Shown here piece after piece: positions 42,591 to 50,953 of a DNA stretch of 64,000 nucleotides. The stretch spans positions 2,480,001 to 2,544,000 of the forward strand of contig NZ_CP095073.1 of the NCBI RefSeq assembly GCF_022919095.1, given 5' to 3'. The notes under the pieces are model-generated. The model had not been told where the DNA came from and ran no database searches. It worked only from the letters and a program-made list of their open reading frames with translations. The stretch is from Halobacillus salinarum (GTDB lineage Bacteria; Bacillota; Bacilli; Bacillales; Halobacillaceae). Every line of letters begins with the position of its first letter. Within the stretch, counting starts at the first letter, position 1. The position numbers were made by a program, and so were the translations under genes.

Positions 42591-43592
42591 ATGAGGGACC
42601 ACCAAAATCCAACGGACGTTATTATCATTGGAGCCGGTCCTGCTGGGTTATTTTCGGCTTTCTATGGAGGTATGCGGGAGATGTCTGTAAAAGTAATCGA
42701 CAGTCTTCCCCAACCCGGAGGACAACTGATGGCCTTGTATCCAGAAAAATACATTTATGATGTCGCCGGATTTCCAAAAGTACTAGCTAAAGATTTAGTC
42801 CATCAGCTTGAGGAACAAGCCGCGCAATTCGATCCAGACATGTGTCTTGAAGAGAGCGTTCAAAACGTGGAGAAGCTGGATGAGCTTCTGTTTCGAGTTA
42901 CTACCTCTAAAAATGTACACTATGCTAAAACGATCTTAATTACAAGTGGAGCCGGTGCTTTTCAACCGAGGAAGCTGAAACATGAAACAGCTTGTAATTA
43001 TGAGGGCAGAAACCTATTTTATTCGATTACGGATTTACAGGCGCATAGCGGCAAGCGTATTTGCATTTCAGGTGGTGGGGATTCGGCAGTAGACTGGGCG
43101 CTGATGCTTAAAGATGTAGCAAGTGAAACCATTCTCGTCCATCGCCGAAACCAATTCAGAGCCCATGAATCCAGTGTCAACAAGCTGAAAGCATCGAATG
43201 TTCAAATTAAGACACCGAGGGCCATTGATCGTCTTATCGGATCAGACGATAATCTTGAATCCATCGTAATTAAAGAACCTAAAGGAGATACAGCTGAGCA
43301 TTTGGAGATCGATTCATTGATCGTCAATCATGGATTCCATTCGAGTCTTGGAGCTATTAAAGAATGGGGACTTAAGCTTTCGAACAATTCTATTGTCGTT
43401 AACCAGCAGATGGAAACCAATATTTCAGGAATCTATGCAGCTGGAGATATTACTACGTACCAAGGCAAAGTAAAACTTATCGCTTCCGGATTTGGAGAAG
43501 CTCCAGCCGCAATCAGCCAGGCCAAGCATTCTATTAATCCTGGAACGAGAGTACAGCCGCCTCATAGTACCCGGGTTCTAAGTGGAGAATGA
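42591..43592 (+). CDS. ferredoxin-NADP+ reductase, YumC/YcgT type
   Basis: 333 residues, thioredoxin-reductase-like FAD fold: GAGPAG (14-19), PQPGGQLMALYPEKYIYDVAGFP (substrate/FAD loop), SGGGDSAVDWALML (NADPH site), and IYAAGDITTYQGKVKLIASGFGEAPAAI at the C-terminus. It lacks the CxxC of thioredoxin reductase, as in the Bacillus ferredoxin reductase class (YumC). Follows the Rieske gene by 21 bases, so it is the likely electron donor to that ferredoxin. ATG with AAAGGAAGGTG upstream. Good confidence for the class, inferred for the partner. Confidence 0.88.
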   Translation: MRDHQNPTDVIIIGAGPAGLFSAFYGGMREMSVKVIDSLPQPGGQLMALYPEKYIYDVAGFPKVLAKDLVHQLEEQAAQFDPDMCLEESVQNVEKLDELLFRVTTSKNVHYAKTILITSGAGAFQPRKLKHETACNYEGRNLFYSITDLQAHSGKRICISGGGDSAVDWALMLKDVASETILVHRRNQFRAHESSVNKLKASNVQIKTPRAIDRLIGSDDNLESIVIKEPKGDTAEHLEIDSLIVNHGFHSSLGAIKEWGLKLSNNSIVVNQQMETNISGIYAAGDITTYQGKVKLIASGFGEAPAAISQAKHSINPGTRVQPPHSTRVLSGE

Positions 43593-43595
43593 CCA

Positions 43596-44186
43596 GTGGC
43601 TGAAAAAATACAAGGTAGGGAGACAAATAAAGTAACGCCCTGCACACTCGCTTCGATTTTTTTCACATTTTTAAAGATCAGCCCTCTAACCTTTGGCGGA
43701 GGAATCACCATGGTTCCGCATATTGAAAATGAAATGGTAAGGAAAAGAAAGTGGTTCACAACCTGGGAAATTCCCGAAATCCTGGCTGTTGCTCAATCTG
43801 CGCCTGGATCAATTGCCATAAATGCTTCTATATATATTGGTTTCAAAGTGAAAGGAGTAAAAGGTTCAATTTCAGCTATACTTGGCATGCTGCTTCCTGC
43901 AAGCACCATTACGATACTACTCACTTATCTAGTTTTCAAATTTCAAGACTTCTCTTTATTCAGTGATGCACTTGCAGGGATTCGTCCCGCTATCATTGGA
44001 CTTATATTTTTCGCAGCTTTTAAAATCGGCCGGACTTCCATTACGAATGCAAACTCACTCCTCATCTTCTTCCTTGCCGGGTGTTTATTGGCTGCCTCTT
44101 TTTCTCCAATAGGTTTGATTGCAGGAGGAGGGGCGGCTGGTCTGGTGACTCTGATTTTTCATAATAAAAGGAAAATTTCGTGCTGA
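43596..44186 (+). CDS. CHR (chromate-type) transporter, half-size, first subunit
   Basis: 196 residues with about six helices. The CHR motifs are FGGGITMVPHIENEMV and AQSAPGSIAINASIYIGFKVKG. Short CHR proteins come in pairs and work as a heterodimer; the partner follows with a 7-base overlap. GTG 43596 has GGAGAATG upstream and begins three bases after the reductase stop. In B. subtilis the pair YwrA/YwrB exports chromate; in this operon of carboxylic acid and aldehyde enzymes another oxyanion or organic anion is equally possible. Confidence 0.82.
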   Translation: MAEKIQGRETNKVTPCTLASIFFTFLKISPLTFGGGITMVPHIENEMVRKRKWFTTWEIPEILAVAQSAPGSIAINASIYIGFKVKGVKGSISAILGMLLPASTITILLTYLVFKFQDFSLFSDALAGIRPAIIGLIFFAAFKIGRTSITNANSLLIFFLAGCLLAASFSPIGLIAGGGAAGLVTLIFHNKRKISC

Positions 44187-44713
44187 CACTACTATCGCTC
44201 TTTACTGAATTTTTTAAAATTGGAATATTCGGCTTTGGTGGAGGATATCCAATGCTTTCTTTAATGAAACATGCAGCAGCGGAGCATCATTGGCTTACGA
44301 TGGAGCAATATTCTACGATCATTGCAATTACCAGCAGTGCCCCTGGACCAATCGCCATGAATACGGCATTATTCATCGGTTATCGTGCTGCAGGTGTGCC
44401 CGGAGCTGTAGTCGCAGTGGGGAGTACGACCCTCCCGTCGATCCTAATGGTATTTACTTTCATTAAATTAATGGCTAGCCACAAGTACAGAAACATAGTT
44501 CATCATACATTGACAGGCATTTATCCTGTCATCACAGCATTAATTTTCTACACCGGCATCCGCCTGGGGATGGACATCCATTTATTTTCTTTCAAGAACA
44601 GCTTTCAACTCGGAATAATGGTCTTATCTTTTGTGCTGTTATGGAAAAAACACTCCCCTTTTTTCGTTATCCTGTTAGCTGCAGGAGCCGGAGTAATGTA
44701 TCACTGTTTATAA
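44180..44713 (+). CDS. CHR (chromate-type) transporter, half-size, second subunit
   Basis: 177 residues, about six helices, with FGFGGGYPMLSLMKHAAAEHHWL and SSAPGPIAMNTALFIGYRAAGVPG, the same motif pair as its neighbour in slightly different form. It starts at GTG 44180 inside the end of the first subunit gene (AAAAGGAAAA upstream), so the two are translationally coupled. They likely form one transporter. gbsA follows 15 bases later. Confidence 0.82.
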   Translation: MLTLLSLFTEFFKIGIFGFGGGYPMLSLMKHAAAEHHWLTMEQYSTIIAITSSAPGPIAMNTALFIGYRAAGVPGAVVAVGSTTLPSILMVFTFIKLMASHKYRNIVHHTLTGIYPVITALIFYTGIRLGMDIHLFSFKNSFQLGIMVLSFVLLWKKHSPFFVILLAAGAGVMYHCL

Positions 44714-44728
44714 AGGAGATCGTTTACT

Positions 44729-46201
44729 ATGAAACATAAAAATATGTATATTAACGGAAAGTGGACCACTGGCATAAAGGAAAAGACGAGATTCATCATC
44801 AACCCCTTTAACCAAGAAAGAATTGCTGAGGTTGCAGAAGGGGATGAAGAAGACGTGGAGCTGGCCATACAAGCTGCGAGATCAGCGTTTGATTATGGCT
44901 CATGGCGTTCCACTACCGGAGCTGAACGGGGAAAGCTCCTTCTAATGATTGCCGGATTTATCGAGCGTGACAAAGAAGAATTAGCGGAGCTTGAAACACT
45001 GGACACTGGAAAAACCGTGACAGAAAGCATTGCAGATATGGAGGACATTGCCGAAGTATTCCGCTATTACGGAGGACTGGCAGATAAGGATGGTGGAGAA
45101 ATCATTCCATCCCCGCTTCCTGATTCAAGAAGTAAAGTAGTGCGTGAACCTGTTGGCGTCTGCGGGCAAATTACCCCTTGGAATTATCCCTTATTGCAAG
45201 CCGCATGGAAAATCGCTCCTGCTTTAGCTGCCGGTAACACGATTATTGTAAAACCAAGTGAAATCACTCCATTAACAACGATTAAAGTTACAGAATTGAT
45301 GGATGAAGCAGGACTGCCTGATGGAGTGATTAACTTAGTGCTGGGAAATGGATCGTCAACCGGACACATGTTGTCTTCAAGCCACGATGTAGATCTCATC
45401 TCCTTTACGGGAGGATTGGAAACAGGCAGAAAAATCATGAAAGAAGCAGCAGGGAATTTTAAAAAAATTGCTCTCGAGCTTGGAGGGAAAAACCCGAACA
45501 TCGTTTTTGAAGACGCTGAGTTTGAAACCGCAGTCGACCAGGCTATGAATGCTGTGTTTTTCCACGCTGGTCAAGTATGCTCAGCTGGGGCACGACTATT
45601 AGTCCAAGAATCAATACACGATCATTTCTTAGCCGAATTGAAAAAGAGAACCGAAAACATTAAATTGGGGAATGGTTTTGATCAAAAGACCCAATCCGGC
45701 CCCTTAATTTCAGAAGAACATCGGAACAAAGTAGAAGAATACGTTAAATCCGGTTTACAGGAAGGAGCCACCCTGGTAGCCGGAGGGAAGAGGCCGGAGG
45801 AAGAAGAATTACAGGCTGGATTCTTTTATAGACCGACAATTTTTTCAAACTGTACATCTTCGATGCGGATTGTTCAGGAAGAAACTTTTGGCCCTCTATT
45901 AACGATAGAAACGTTTCAGTCAGAAGATGAAGCAATAGACTTAGCGAATGACTCCATATACGGGCTGGCTGGAGCCGTATGGACATCAGATATCGGAAAA
46001 GCAGAACGAGTAGCTGCTCAATTAAGGTTGGGGACGGTATGGATCAATGATTTTCATCCCTATTTTGCTCAAGCACCTTGGGGAGGATATAAATCTTCTG
46101 GAATTGGTCGTGAATTAGGAAAAGAAGGACTTGAAGAATATCAGGAAGTAAAACATGTGTTTGAAAATACAAATCCTGCCCCGATCCATTGGTTTTCTTA
46201 A
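44729..46201 (+). CDS. gbsA: betaine aldehyde dehydrogenase
   Basis: Oxidises betaine aldehyde to the osmoprotectant glycine betaine with NAD+. 490 residues, the normal length, and closely follows the GbsA pattern throughout, for example IINPFNQERIAEV, ADKDGGEIIPSPLPDS, GVCGQITPWNYPLLQAAWKI, E250 in ALELGGKNPNIVF and the catalytic C284 in FFHAGQVCSAGARL, and TVWINDFHPYFAQAPWGGYKSSG. In Bacillus it pairs with GbsB (choline dehydrogenase) and regulator GbsR, neither of which is here. Instead it closes an operon with a Rieske ferredoxin and its reductase. A choline-oxidising oxygenase in place of GbsB is a speculation. RBS AAAGGAG. Confidence 0.92.
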   Translation: MKHKNMYINGKWTTGIKEKTRFIINPFNQERIAEVAEGDEEDVELAIQAARSAFDYGSWRSTTGAERGKLLLMIAGFIERDKEELAELETLDTGKTVTESIADMEDIAEVFRYYGGLADKDGGEIIPSPLPDSRSKVVREPVGVCGQITPWNYPLLQAAWKIAPALAAGNTIIVKPSEITPLTTIKVTELMDEAGLPDGVINLVLGNGSSTGHMLSSSHDVDLISFTGGLETGRKIMKEAAGNFKKIALELGGKNPNIVFEDAEFETAVDQAMNAVFFHAGQVCSAGARLLVQESIHDHFLAELKKRTENIKLGNGFDQKTQSGPLISEEHRNKVEEYVKSGLQEGATLVAGGKRPEEEELQAGFFYRPTIFSNCTSSMRIVQEETFGPLLTIETFQSEDEAIDLANDSIYGLAGAVWTSDIGKAERVAAQLRLGTVWINDFHPYFAQAPWGGYKSSGIGRELGKEGLEEYQEVKHVFENTNPAPIHWFS

Positions 46202-46345
46202 ATGGTATTAGTGTACCTTACTAAAACAGTCATAAAAGAAACAAAGCAAACAATGATTTACCCGATTAGAAGATTGCACGTTTAATTGAACCAGGCCGCT
46301 ATAAAATGAATTGATAAAAAACTTACCATAACAGGAAGTGGGTTC

Positions 46346-46558
46346 ATGAGTCGAATTGCCACACAAATTGGAGTGGCTGTCTTGTTTTTACTTTTTGCCT
46401 CTCTCGCCGCTTGGTATGAAGGAGCAAATTCTTTTGAAAGAATTTGCTCTTTTCATTCTCTCCATCTAATACGTCTTACAGCTGGCAATCTAAAGCTTTA
46501 CAGAAGTGAAAACGGACAGATTTTTTTACTTCTGCTCTCACTAGATTGGCTGATGTGA
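46346..46558 (+). CDS. possible small membrane protein crossing a terminator
   Basis: 70 codons starting at ATG 46346 after AGGAAGTG. The first 25 residues form one hydrophobic segment (VAVLFLLFASLAAWYEGAN). The frame runs through a strong terminator hairpin at 46422-46449, which would truncate the mRNA after about residue 35. So the real gene, if any, is probably shorter, or the frame is chance. Not a recognised family. Confidence 0.25.
   Translation: MSRIATQIGVAVLFLLFASLAAWYEGANSFERICSFHSLHLIRLTAGNLKLYRSENGQIFLLLLSLDWLM
46422..46455 (+). terminator. Terminator downstream of gbsA
   Basis: Perfect 13-bp stem GAGCAAATTCTTT / AAAGAATTTGCTC with a minimal loop, then TTTTCATT. Located 220 bases after the gbsA stop and inside the doubtful small gene. 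Confidence 0.85.
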
Positions 46559-46733
46559 TTCTTATCATCTAAGAAAACCTGTTTCGTTAATTTTCATTCC
46601 TTCGTCATCACCTCAAGTCATACTTCGTAACATCTGACCGAATGCTAACCACCTTCCTCTAAATATTGTCAGGTTTAGCTTTTGCTAAATAAGGAAAGGG
46701 GTAGTGAATGAAAAAATCAAGGAGGTTTTCTTT

Positions 46734-47123
46734 ATGATTTTTGAAATGACCAACCAAATTCGCGTCCCGGATATGAAAGCAGGAAGAAAGTGGTATGAGA
46801 CCTTACTCCAGGCGGAACCTGATTTTATACCGCATGAAGGGATTGCCGAATGGGAAATTGTCCCCGGCAGCTGGCTGCAGCTTTCAGAAGGTACCCCGTG
46901 TGAAGGAAGTGGTCCATTACGTTTAGGGGTAACCAATATTGAAGGAGAACGCAATAAAGTGATCTCTGAGTTGAATGTAAGCCCTTTTGAAATTTATTCA
47001 AGAAAAGAAGTGCCGGTAAAATGGGGAACCTTCCAGGATCCTTGGGGGAATCAACTCGGATTTTTTGAATATGTAATAAAAACAGATGAAGCTGAACGTA
47101 TGCAAAGCATTTTACGTAAATAA
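46734..47123 (+). CDS. VOC (glyoxalase) family protein
   Basis: About 129 residues from ATG 46734 (MIFEMTNQIRVPDMKAG), placed 8 bases after AAGGAGG; the ATG 30 bases earlier has a weak site. The beta-alpha-beta-beta-beta modules begin IRVPDMKAGRKWYETLL and end VKWGTFQDPWGNQLGFFEY. Substrate unknown. Independent gene with no visible partner. Confidence 0.8.
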   Translation: MIFEMTNQIRVPDMKAGRKWYETLLQAEPDFIPHEGIAEWEIVPGSWLQLSEGTPCEGSGPLRLGVTNIEGERNKVISELNVSPFEIYSRKEVPVKWGTFQDPWGNQLGFFEYVIKTDEAERMQSILRK

Positions 47124-47243
47124 GCACTCTTTAGATGTCAATTTTATTCAGCTTTCGTATATAATTGAAGTTGATAATAGGAATATTTCCGCATCTCTCC
47201 AAGTACCTTAAGAAAAGAGCTTTTGCTATGGAAAGGGGGAGCT

Positions 47244-47495
47244 ATGAACAAGTTATTAGGGTTCCTTTCACTATTATTAACCATATTGGTGATCATAAGC
47301 TTTGTTTTCATAACTCCTGCTATAAATAGCATTTACTTTCAACTTGCCTGGCTGGGTTTAATAATAGCTTTGCTTCTGGCCATATTCAGTAATAAAGGAC
47401 CAGCGCGGAAAATTGCTTTTAGCAGCATTATTACGGTAGGAATATTTTTGATCATTTATATCACTATGTTCCTTTCAAAAGTCAGTGGACCATAA
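47244..47495 (+). CDS. small three-helix membrane protein
   Basis: 83 residues from ATG 47244, 4 bases after GGGGGAG; the upstream ATG would add seven residues without a site. Hydrophobic segments at about 4-27, 31-50 and 56-77 cover nearly the whole protein. A terminator follows 26 bases after the stop. No known family recognised. Confidence 0.6.
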   Translation: MNKLLGFLSLLLTILVIISFVFITPAINSIYFQLAWLGLIIALLLAIFSNKGPARKIAFSSIITVGIFLIIYITMFLSKVSGP

Positions 47496-47521
47496 TCATT
47501 ATTCATCTCTACATAAAAATG

Positions 47522-47550
47522 AACGCATGCCTATGCAGACATGCGTTTTT
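47522..47550 (+). terminator. Terminator between small membrane gene and cupin gene
   Basis: Stem AACGCATG / CATGCGTT with a 10-base loop, then TTT. It lies between convergent genes. Confidence 0.8.
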
Positions 47551-47560
47551 CTGCTTTACG

Positions 47561-48178
47561 TTAATAGTAATAGGGGTACCCTGAAAACTGTCGTGCATAG
47601 TAAGTGCCTTTCTGATGGTAATAGGGTGAGACTGGATTTCCATTATTTTCACAGCCTTTGTAGGGTCCAATATACGTAGAAGGCTGAATTGGGGAAATCG
47701 TGTTTTTCCACTCTTGTTCATCTAAGCAATACGTATGGGCCATTACGTTAGCTGGTGTAAATTTCAAGATATCTGAACCTAATATAACCTCAGGCGTATC
47801 TGCATCAAAAATGGCAAGTAAATGAGTATCATCTTCAGTAGCCACTTCGTAATGCCACCATCCTTGAGGGACATTGGCTACCTGTCCTTTTGTAATAGGA
47901 AAATTAAGAATTTGATTCGTAAAAGCATTCATAATAGAAACGACAGCCGCTCCAGATATACAATAGACGAGTTCAGCAGCATTTTGATGATAATGAGGCT
48001 CCACCACATTATTTTTGCTTAAAAAGATATCAAGCAGCGAAACGTTTTCTAAAGAATTCAGCTGTTGAATGCCAAGAATATTTATTAAATTTTGATCATC
48101 TTTTACAAATAAATGGCTCTTATTAACATCAAAGGAATATTGAACTTCTGGCGATGTATAATCCAACTTGTTTTTCAA
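47561..48178 (-). CDS. cupin domain protein
   Basis: About 205 residues with one cupin barrel. Motif 1 is PHYHQNAAELVYCISG (two His and the Glu metal ligands); motif 2 region is NVPQGWWHYE. The C-terminal tail is rich in Tyr and Gly (YYARQFSGYPYYY), reminiscent of spore coat or surface proteins. Could be an oxalate decarboxylase-like protein of one domain or a coat protein. I use TTG 48178, 6 bases after AGAGGTG; the GTG 9 bases earlier has no spacing. Single gene. Confidence 0.75.
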   Translation of the reverse strand: MKNKLDYTSPEVQYSFDVNKSHLFVKDDQNLINILGIQQLNSLENVSLLDIFLSKNNVVEPHYHQNAAELVYCISGAAVVSIMNAFTNQILNFPITKGQVANVPQGWWHYEVATEDDTHLLAIFDADTPEVILGSDILKFTPANVMAHTYCLDEQEWKNTISPIQPSTYIGPYKGCENNGNPVSPYYHQKGTYYARQFSGYPYYY

Positions 48179-48254
48179 TTTTTCCACCTCTTTTGTAAAC
48201 CTCTATGCAGGGTATGCGCCTAAAATAAATTACGTGAGTGATATTTTTCGAATT

Positions 48255-48297
48255 AAAGAAGCTTGGAGAAACGAAAGTAGTTTCTCCAAGCTTCTTT
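48255..48297 (-). terminator. Terminator after the HxlR gene (ytcD)
   Basis: Eighteen-pair perfect stem AAAGAAGCTTGGAGAAAC with its complement and a 7-base loop. Confidence 0.85.
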
Positions 48298-48310
48298 GGT
48301 CGTTTAAGAA

Positions 48311-48673
48311 TTATTCATTCAGCACACTATCTTCAAGTACTTTAGTTTTGTCACCATATGTTCTAATGATATGGCTTTCTCCCCAGGCACATAAGGAATC
48401 AAGAATATCCTGCAGGCTCCAGCCATATTCACTTAATTCATATTCTACTTTTGGCGGGACTTGATTGTAAATAATCCGGTTGATGACACCGTCTTCTTCC
48501 AATTCACGAAGCTGCTGCGTCAACATCTTTTGCGTGATGTTAGGCATTAACCTTCTTAATTCGCTGGTCCGTTTCTTTCCATAGGTTAAGTGGCAGAGAA
48601 TCACACACTTCCATTTTCCTCCAATAATTTCTAAAGTTGCTTCCACTGGGATGTTGTATTTCTTCTTTTCCAT
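48311..48673 (-). CDS. ytcD: HxlR-family regulator, YtcD-like
   Basis: 120 residues, winged helix: VEATLEIIGGKWKCVILCHL, YGKKRTSELRRLMPNITQKMLTQQLRELEEDGVINRIIY and the beta wing PPKVEYELSEYGWSL. HxlR proteins repress or activate divergent genes, often responding to reactive electrophiles. Divergent from an MFS gene and an AKR gene, the same layout as ytcD-ytbDE of B. subtilis. A triple 19-bp operator lies between. Its own ATG follows AGGAGGA. Confidence 0.85.
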   Translation of the reverse strand: MEKKKYNIPVEATLEIIGGKWKCVILCHLTYGKKRTSELRRLMPNITQKMLTQQLRELEEDGVINRIIYNQVPPKVEYELSEYGWSLQDILDSLCAWGESHIIRTYGDKTKVLEDSVLNE

Positions 48674-48690
48674 TATTCGTTCCTCCTAGG

Positions 48691-48742
48691 GCACTTTATA
48701 GTACCTATACAACTTTAATGTGCCTATAGCACTTTAAAGTGC
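48691..48742. promoter_or_regulatory. Three 19-bp direct repeats, HxlR operator array
   Basis: Three dyads at 48691, 48710 and 48729: GCACTTTATAGTAC, CAACTTTAATGTGC and GCACTTTAAAGTGC. The first two are each followed by CTATA, giving a perfect 19-bp spacing. The third is a perfect palindrome. They lie between ytcD and ytbD. Likely sites for the HxlR-type YtcD, with cooperative binding. Confidence 0.75.
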
Positions 48743-48821
48743 GTACTTCTCAATAGAATCTTTATAAATCATAATAACATGTGCCGGCAAATAATGCTCA
48801 CTTCTAAAGGAGGTAATAAAA

Positions 48822-50036
48822 ATGTCAGTGAACCGAAATCGAAGCCTAATGGGACTAATGGCGCTGGCCCTTAGTGCTTTTGCAATAGGAACTACTGAAT
48901 TTATCAGTGTTGGATTGCTGCCGCTGATTTCAGAGGATTTAAATGTTTCCGTTAAAATTACAGGACTTACGGTTTCACTTTATGCTCTCGGCGTGACGAT
49001 CGGAGCTCCTGTTTTAACATCCTTAACGTCAAAAATGGAGCGAAAAACGGTGCTGCTCTGGATCATGATTGTATTTATCGTAGGAAACACCATTGCCGCC
49101 AGTGCAACAACTATCGGGATTTTATTAGCCGCTCGCGTGCTTTCAGCATTTTCACACGGGGTATTTATGTCGATCGGATCAACAATAGCTGCCAGTCTTG
49201 TTCCGAAAGATAAGAGAGCAAGTGCCATTTCCATTATGTTTACAGGACTAACGGTAGCTACGGTTACAGGGGTTCCATTTGGAACTTTTCTGGGCCAGCA
49301 GTTTGGCTGGAGAATCGCATTTGCATCCATTGTCCTTATTGGCTTAATTTCCCTCGTTGGGAACAGCTTATTAGTGCCTTCTGACCTTGCGAAAGGAAAA
49401 CAAGCATCGTTTAAAGAACAGCTAAAACTGATCACAAACCAAAGGTTAATGCTGATTTTTGTTATCACAGCTCTTGGTTATGGAGGGACATTCGTAGCGT
49501 TCACTTATCTTTCACCATTACTACAACAGGTGACTGGATTTCGATCGGATTCCGTAGCCATTATTCTATTAATGTACGGAGTGACTATCGCGGTTGGAAA
49601 TATGATTGGTGGGAAAATCGCTAACCATAAACCAATTCAGGCGTTATTCTTTATGTTCCTGATTCAGGGAGTCATCTTATTCACTTTGTCTATGACAGCC
49701 CCGTTTAAATACGCAGCGCTTGTGACGATTGCCTTTATGGGATTATTTGCATTTATGAACGTGCCTGGACTGCAAGTATACGTCGTTATGCTTGCGGAAC
49801 GCTTTGTTCCAAGTGCCGTCGATGTTGCCTCAGCGATTAACATCGCTGCTTTTAACGCAGGAATAGCCATTGGTTCTTATTTGGGTGGTACTATTACTGA
49901 GTCTTATGGACTCATTCATACAGGATGGCTTGGAGGGGTTATGGTTAGCCTAGCTGTATTCCTCACAGCCCTGGGAATCAAATTAGATAAAAAAGATCGC
50001 CAATTATCTCACAGCGACGTACGTTCAGCTTGTTAA
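48822..50036 (+). CDS. ytbD: MFS transporter, YtbD/YdhP-like
   Basis: 404 residues, 12 helices, DHA1 family. N-terminus LSAFAIGTTEFISVGLLPLI is typical of the AraJ/YdhP group of sugar or drug exporters. Divergent HxlR gene upstream and AKR gene downstream match the ytcD-ytbDE layout of B. subtilis. RBS AAAGGAGG 7 bases before ATG 48822. The AKR starts 28 bases after the stop, so both are one operon under the triple operator. Substrate unknown; efflux of toxic aldehydes or related compounds would fit the AKR partner. Confidence 0.85.
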   Translation: MSVNRNRSLMGLMALALSAFAIGTTEFISVGLLPLISEDLNVSVKITGLTVSLYALGVTIGAPVLTSLTSKMERKTVLLWIMIVFIVGNTIAASATTIGILLAARVLSAFSHGVFMSIGSTIAASLVPKDKRASAISIMFTGLTVATVTGVPFGTFLGQQFGWRIAFASIVLIGLISLVGNSLLVPSDLAKGKQASFKEQLKLITNQRLMLIFVITALGYGGTFVAFTYLSPLLQQVTGFRSDSVAIILLMYGVTIAVGNMIGGKIANHKPIQALFFMFLIQGVILFTLSMTAPFKYAALVTIAFMGLFAFMNVPGLQVYVVMLAERFVPSAVDVASAINIAAFNAGIAIGSYLGGTITESYGLIHTGWLGGVMVSLAVFLTALGIKLDKKDRQLSHSDVRSAC

Positions 50037-50064
50037 TAAACATTGGTTATAGGAGGAATTTATC

Positions 50065-50904
50065 ATGAATCATATTAATACTGCTGTCACTTTATCAAAT
50101 GGAGTTCAAATGCCATGGGTAGGGTTAGGTGTTTTCAAGGTGGAGGAAGGAGCTGAATTAATCCATGCCGTTACTTCCGCTATCAGACACGGGTATAGAA
50201 GCATTGACACGGCATCAATATACGGAAATGAACAGGGAGTCGGCGAAGGAATCCGTAACGGAATGCAACAGGCCGGGATTAAAAGAGAAGACTTATTTAT
50301 TACTTCTAAAGTCTGGAATGACGACCTTGGATATGAATCAACTTTAAAGGCTTTTGAAAACAGTTTGGAAAAGCTCCAATTGGAGTATCTTGATCTTTAC
50401 CTTATTCATTGGCCGGTAGAAGATAAATTTAAAGAAGCGTGGAAAGCGCTCGAAACACTCTATAAACAAGGAAAAGTGAAAGCTATCGGCGTGAGTAACT
50501 TTCACATTCATCATTTAGAAGAACTAATGATGCATGCAGAAATAAAGCCAATGGTGAATCAAGTAGAGAGGCATCCGAGACTTAATCAACAAAAGCTGTA
50601 CGATTTCTGTAAGACTTCAGGCATTCAAATCGAAGCCTGGTCCCCATTAATGCAAGGAGAAATTCTTCAGCAGGAAGACTTAGTAGACATTGCACGCAAA
50701 TACAAAAAAACAACGGCCCAGATCATACTCCGATGGCATTTGCAAAACGAAGTTATTGTGATTCCTAAATCAACAAAAGAAACAAGAATTGTCGAAAATA
50801 GTGATGTCTTTGACTTTGAGTTAACATCAACAGACATGGATCATATCGATCGGATGAATCAAAACTTCCGGGTAGGTCCAGATCCAGACAACTTTGATTT
50901 CTAA
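50065..50904 (+). CDS. ytbE: aldo/keto reductase, YtbE-like
   Basis: 279 residues. Tetrad D48 and Y53 (SIDTASIYGNE), Lys in ITSKVWND near 78, His in YLIHWP near 111; cofactor motif VIPKSTKETRIVENSDVF at the end. YtbE of B. subtilis is of the same length and in the same operon place; such enzymes reduce aldehydes and glyoxals. RBS AGGAGGAAT. Follows ytbD by 28 bases, and a terminator follows. Confidence 0.88.
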   Translation: MNHINTAVTLSNGVQMPWVGLGVFKVEEGAELIHAVTSAIRHGYRSIDTASIYGNEQGVGEGIRNGMQQAGIKREDLFITSKVWNDDLGYESTLKAFENSLEKLQLEYLDLYLIHWPVEDKFKEAWKALETLYKQGKVKAIGVSNFHIHHLEELMMHAEIKPMVNQVERHPRLNQQKLYDFCKTSGIQIEAWSPLMQGEILQQEDLVDIARKYKKTTAQIILRWHLQNEVIVIPKSTKETRIVENSDVFDFELTSTDMDHIDRMNQNFRVGPDPDNFDF

Positions 50905-50907
50905 TTG

Positions 50908-50939
50908 AAAAATCCGCCTGTTTTCAGGTGGATTTTTTT
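50908..50939 (+). terminator. Terminator of the ytbDE operon
   Basis: Stem AAAAATCCGCCTG / CAGGTGGATTTTT with loop TTTT, then more T. It stands between convergent genes. Confidence 0.9.
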
Positions 50940-50953
50940 GTTTTCACTAGAGA

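Larger units (their letters stand above)
46202..46733. other. Intergenic region after gbsA with a terminator and a doubtful small gene
   Basis: Holds the hairpin at 46422 and the 70-codon frame at 46346 described separately. The rest (46202-46345 and 46456-46733) shows no gene I can support. Confidence 0.5.
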
